Below, in pieces: positions 6,268 to 6,293 of a stretch of 6,293 nt of DNA. The notes below the pieces were generated by a model. The model saw only the letters and a program-made list of their open reading frames with translations. It was not told the origin of the DNA and searched no databases. This DNA comes from Clostridia bacterium. Its GTDB lineage: Bacteria; Bacillota; Clostridia; Oscillospirales; RGIG577. Within the stretch, counting starts at the first letter, position 1. Each line of letters begins with the position of its first letter. A program made the position numbers and the translations under genes. Where the stretch lies: positions 1 through 6,293 of the forward strand of contig JAFOLN010000304.1 in NCBI GenBank assembly GCA_017419325.1, read 5' to 3'.

Positions 6268-6293
6268 CGTGCGCCGCCCTCCGTATCGGGCGA
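6264..6293 (-). CDS. Possible 3' end of an upstream gene overlapping prmC
   Basis: One minus-strand frame reads nine codons from the window edge (S-P-D-T-E-G-G-A-R) to a TGA at 6264-6266. That stop shares four bases (TTGA) with the prmC TTG start, the usual pattern of translationally coupled neighbours. Nine codons are far too few to identify a product. Release factor 1 (prfA) or a DUF1385 membrane protein often precede prmC in Clostridia, but neither can be claimed here. The stop could also be chance. Confidence 0.35.
   Translation of the reverse strand, partial: SPDTEGGAR
6277..6282 (-). promoter_or_regulatory. Ribosome binding site fixing the TTG start of prmC
   Basis: GGAGGG lies 9 bases before the TTG at 6265-6267. 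No ATG or GTG occurs in frame between this site and the window edge, so this purine-rich site decides the unusual start. Confidence 0.75.

Noticed and set aside
1..6293. Mobile element, CRISPR array, phage, toxin-antitoxin or unknown defence system
   Set aside because: No direct repeats with spacers, no transposase or integrase motifs and no unassigned conserved ORF. Nearly all bases belong to recognised housekeeping genes or the cysS leader.

Overview
This 6.3-kb window is a compact housekeeping block. Every gene lies on the minus strand, so transcription runs from high to low coordinates. Gene content and order, the Gram-positive-type T-box leader, strong AGGAGG-like ribosome binding sites and the GC-rich third codon positions point to a member of Bacillota, class Clostridia. 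A GC-rich Oscillospirales-like lineage is my best guess. That placement is inferred from gene context and protein style, not from a database search.

Layout in transcription order: a few codons of what may be an upstream gene (6264-6293); prmC, the release-factor glutamine methyltransferase (5419-6267, TTG start); recA, the recombinase (4318-5400); recX, the RecA modulator (3692-4306); rimO, the ribosomal protein S12 methylthiotransferase (2320-3672); pgsA, CDP-diacylglycerol-glycerol-3-phosphate phosphatidyltransferase (1729-2283, GTG start). The gaps between these genes are only 11-36 bases and show no terminator, so they look like one operon. After pgsA comes a 319-base gap (1410-1728). It holds a sigma-A-like promoter, a complete T-box riboswitch and its intrinsic terminator, followed by cysS, cysteinyl-tRNA synthetase (3-1409). 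cysS is therefore a separately regulated unit.

How the genes work together: recA and recX form a recombinase/regulator pair. prmC and rimO both modify the translation machinery (release factors and ribosomal protein S12). pgsA supplies the anionic phospholipid pathway. cysS is controlled by uncharged tRNA-Cys: the leader carries a UGC (Cys) specifier codon and a UGGA acceptor-pairing bulge that fits the U73 discriminator base of tRNA-Cys.

I found no mobile element, CRISPR array, tRNA or rRNA gene, toxin-antitoxin pair or unknown conserved ORF, and nothing that supports a previously undescribed system. The points most worth a second look are the well-resolved Cys T-box, the absence of a visible LexA box near recA, and a small hairpin next to the pgsA ribosome binding site.
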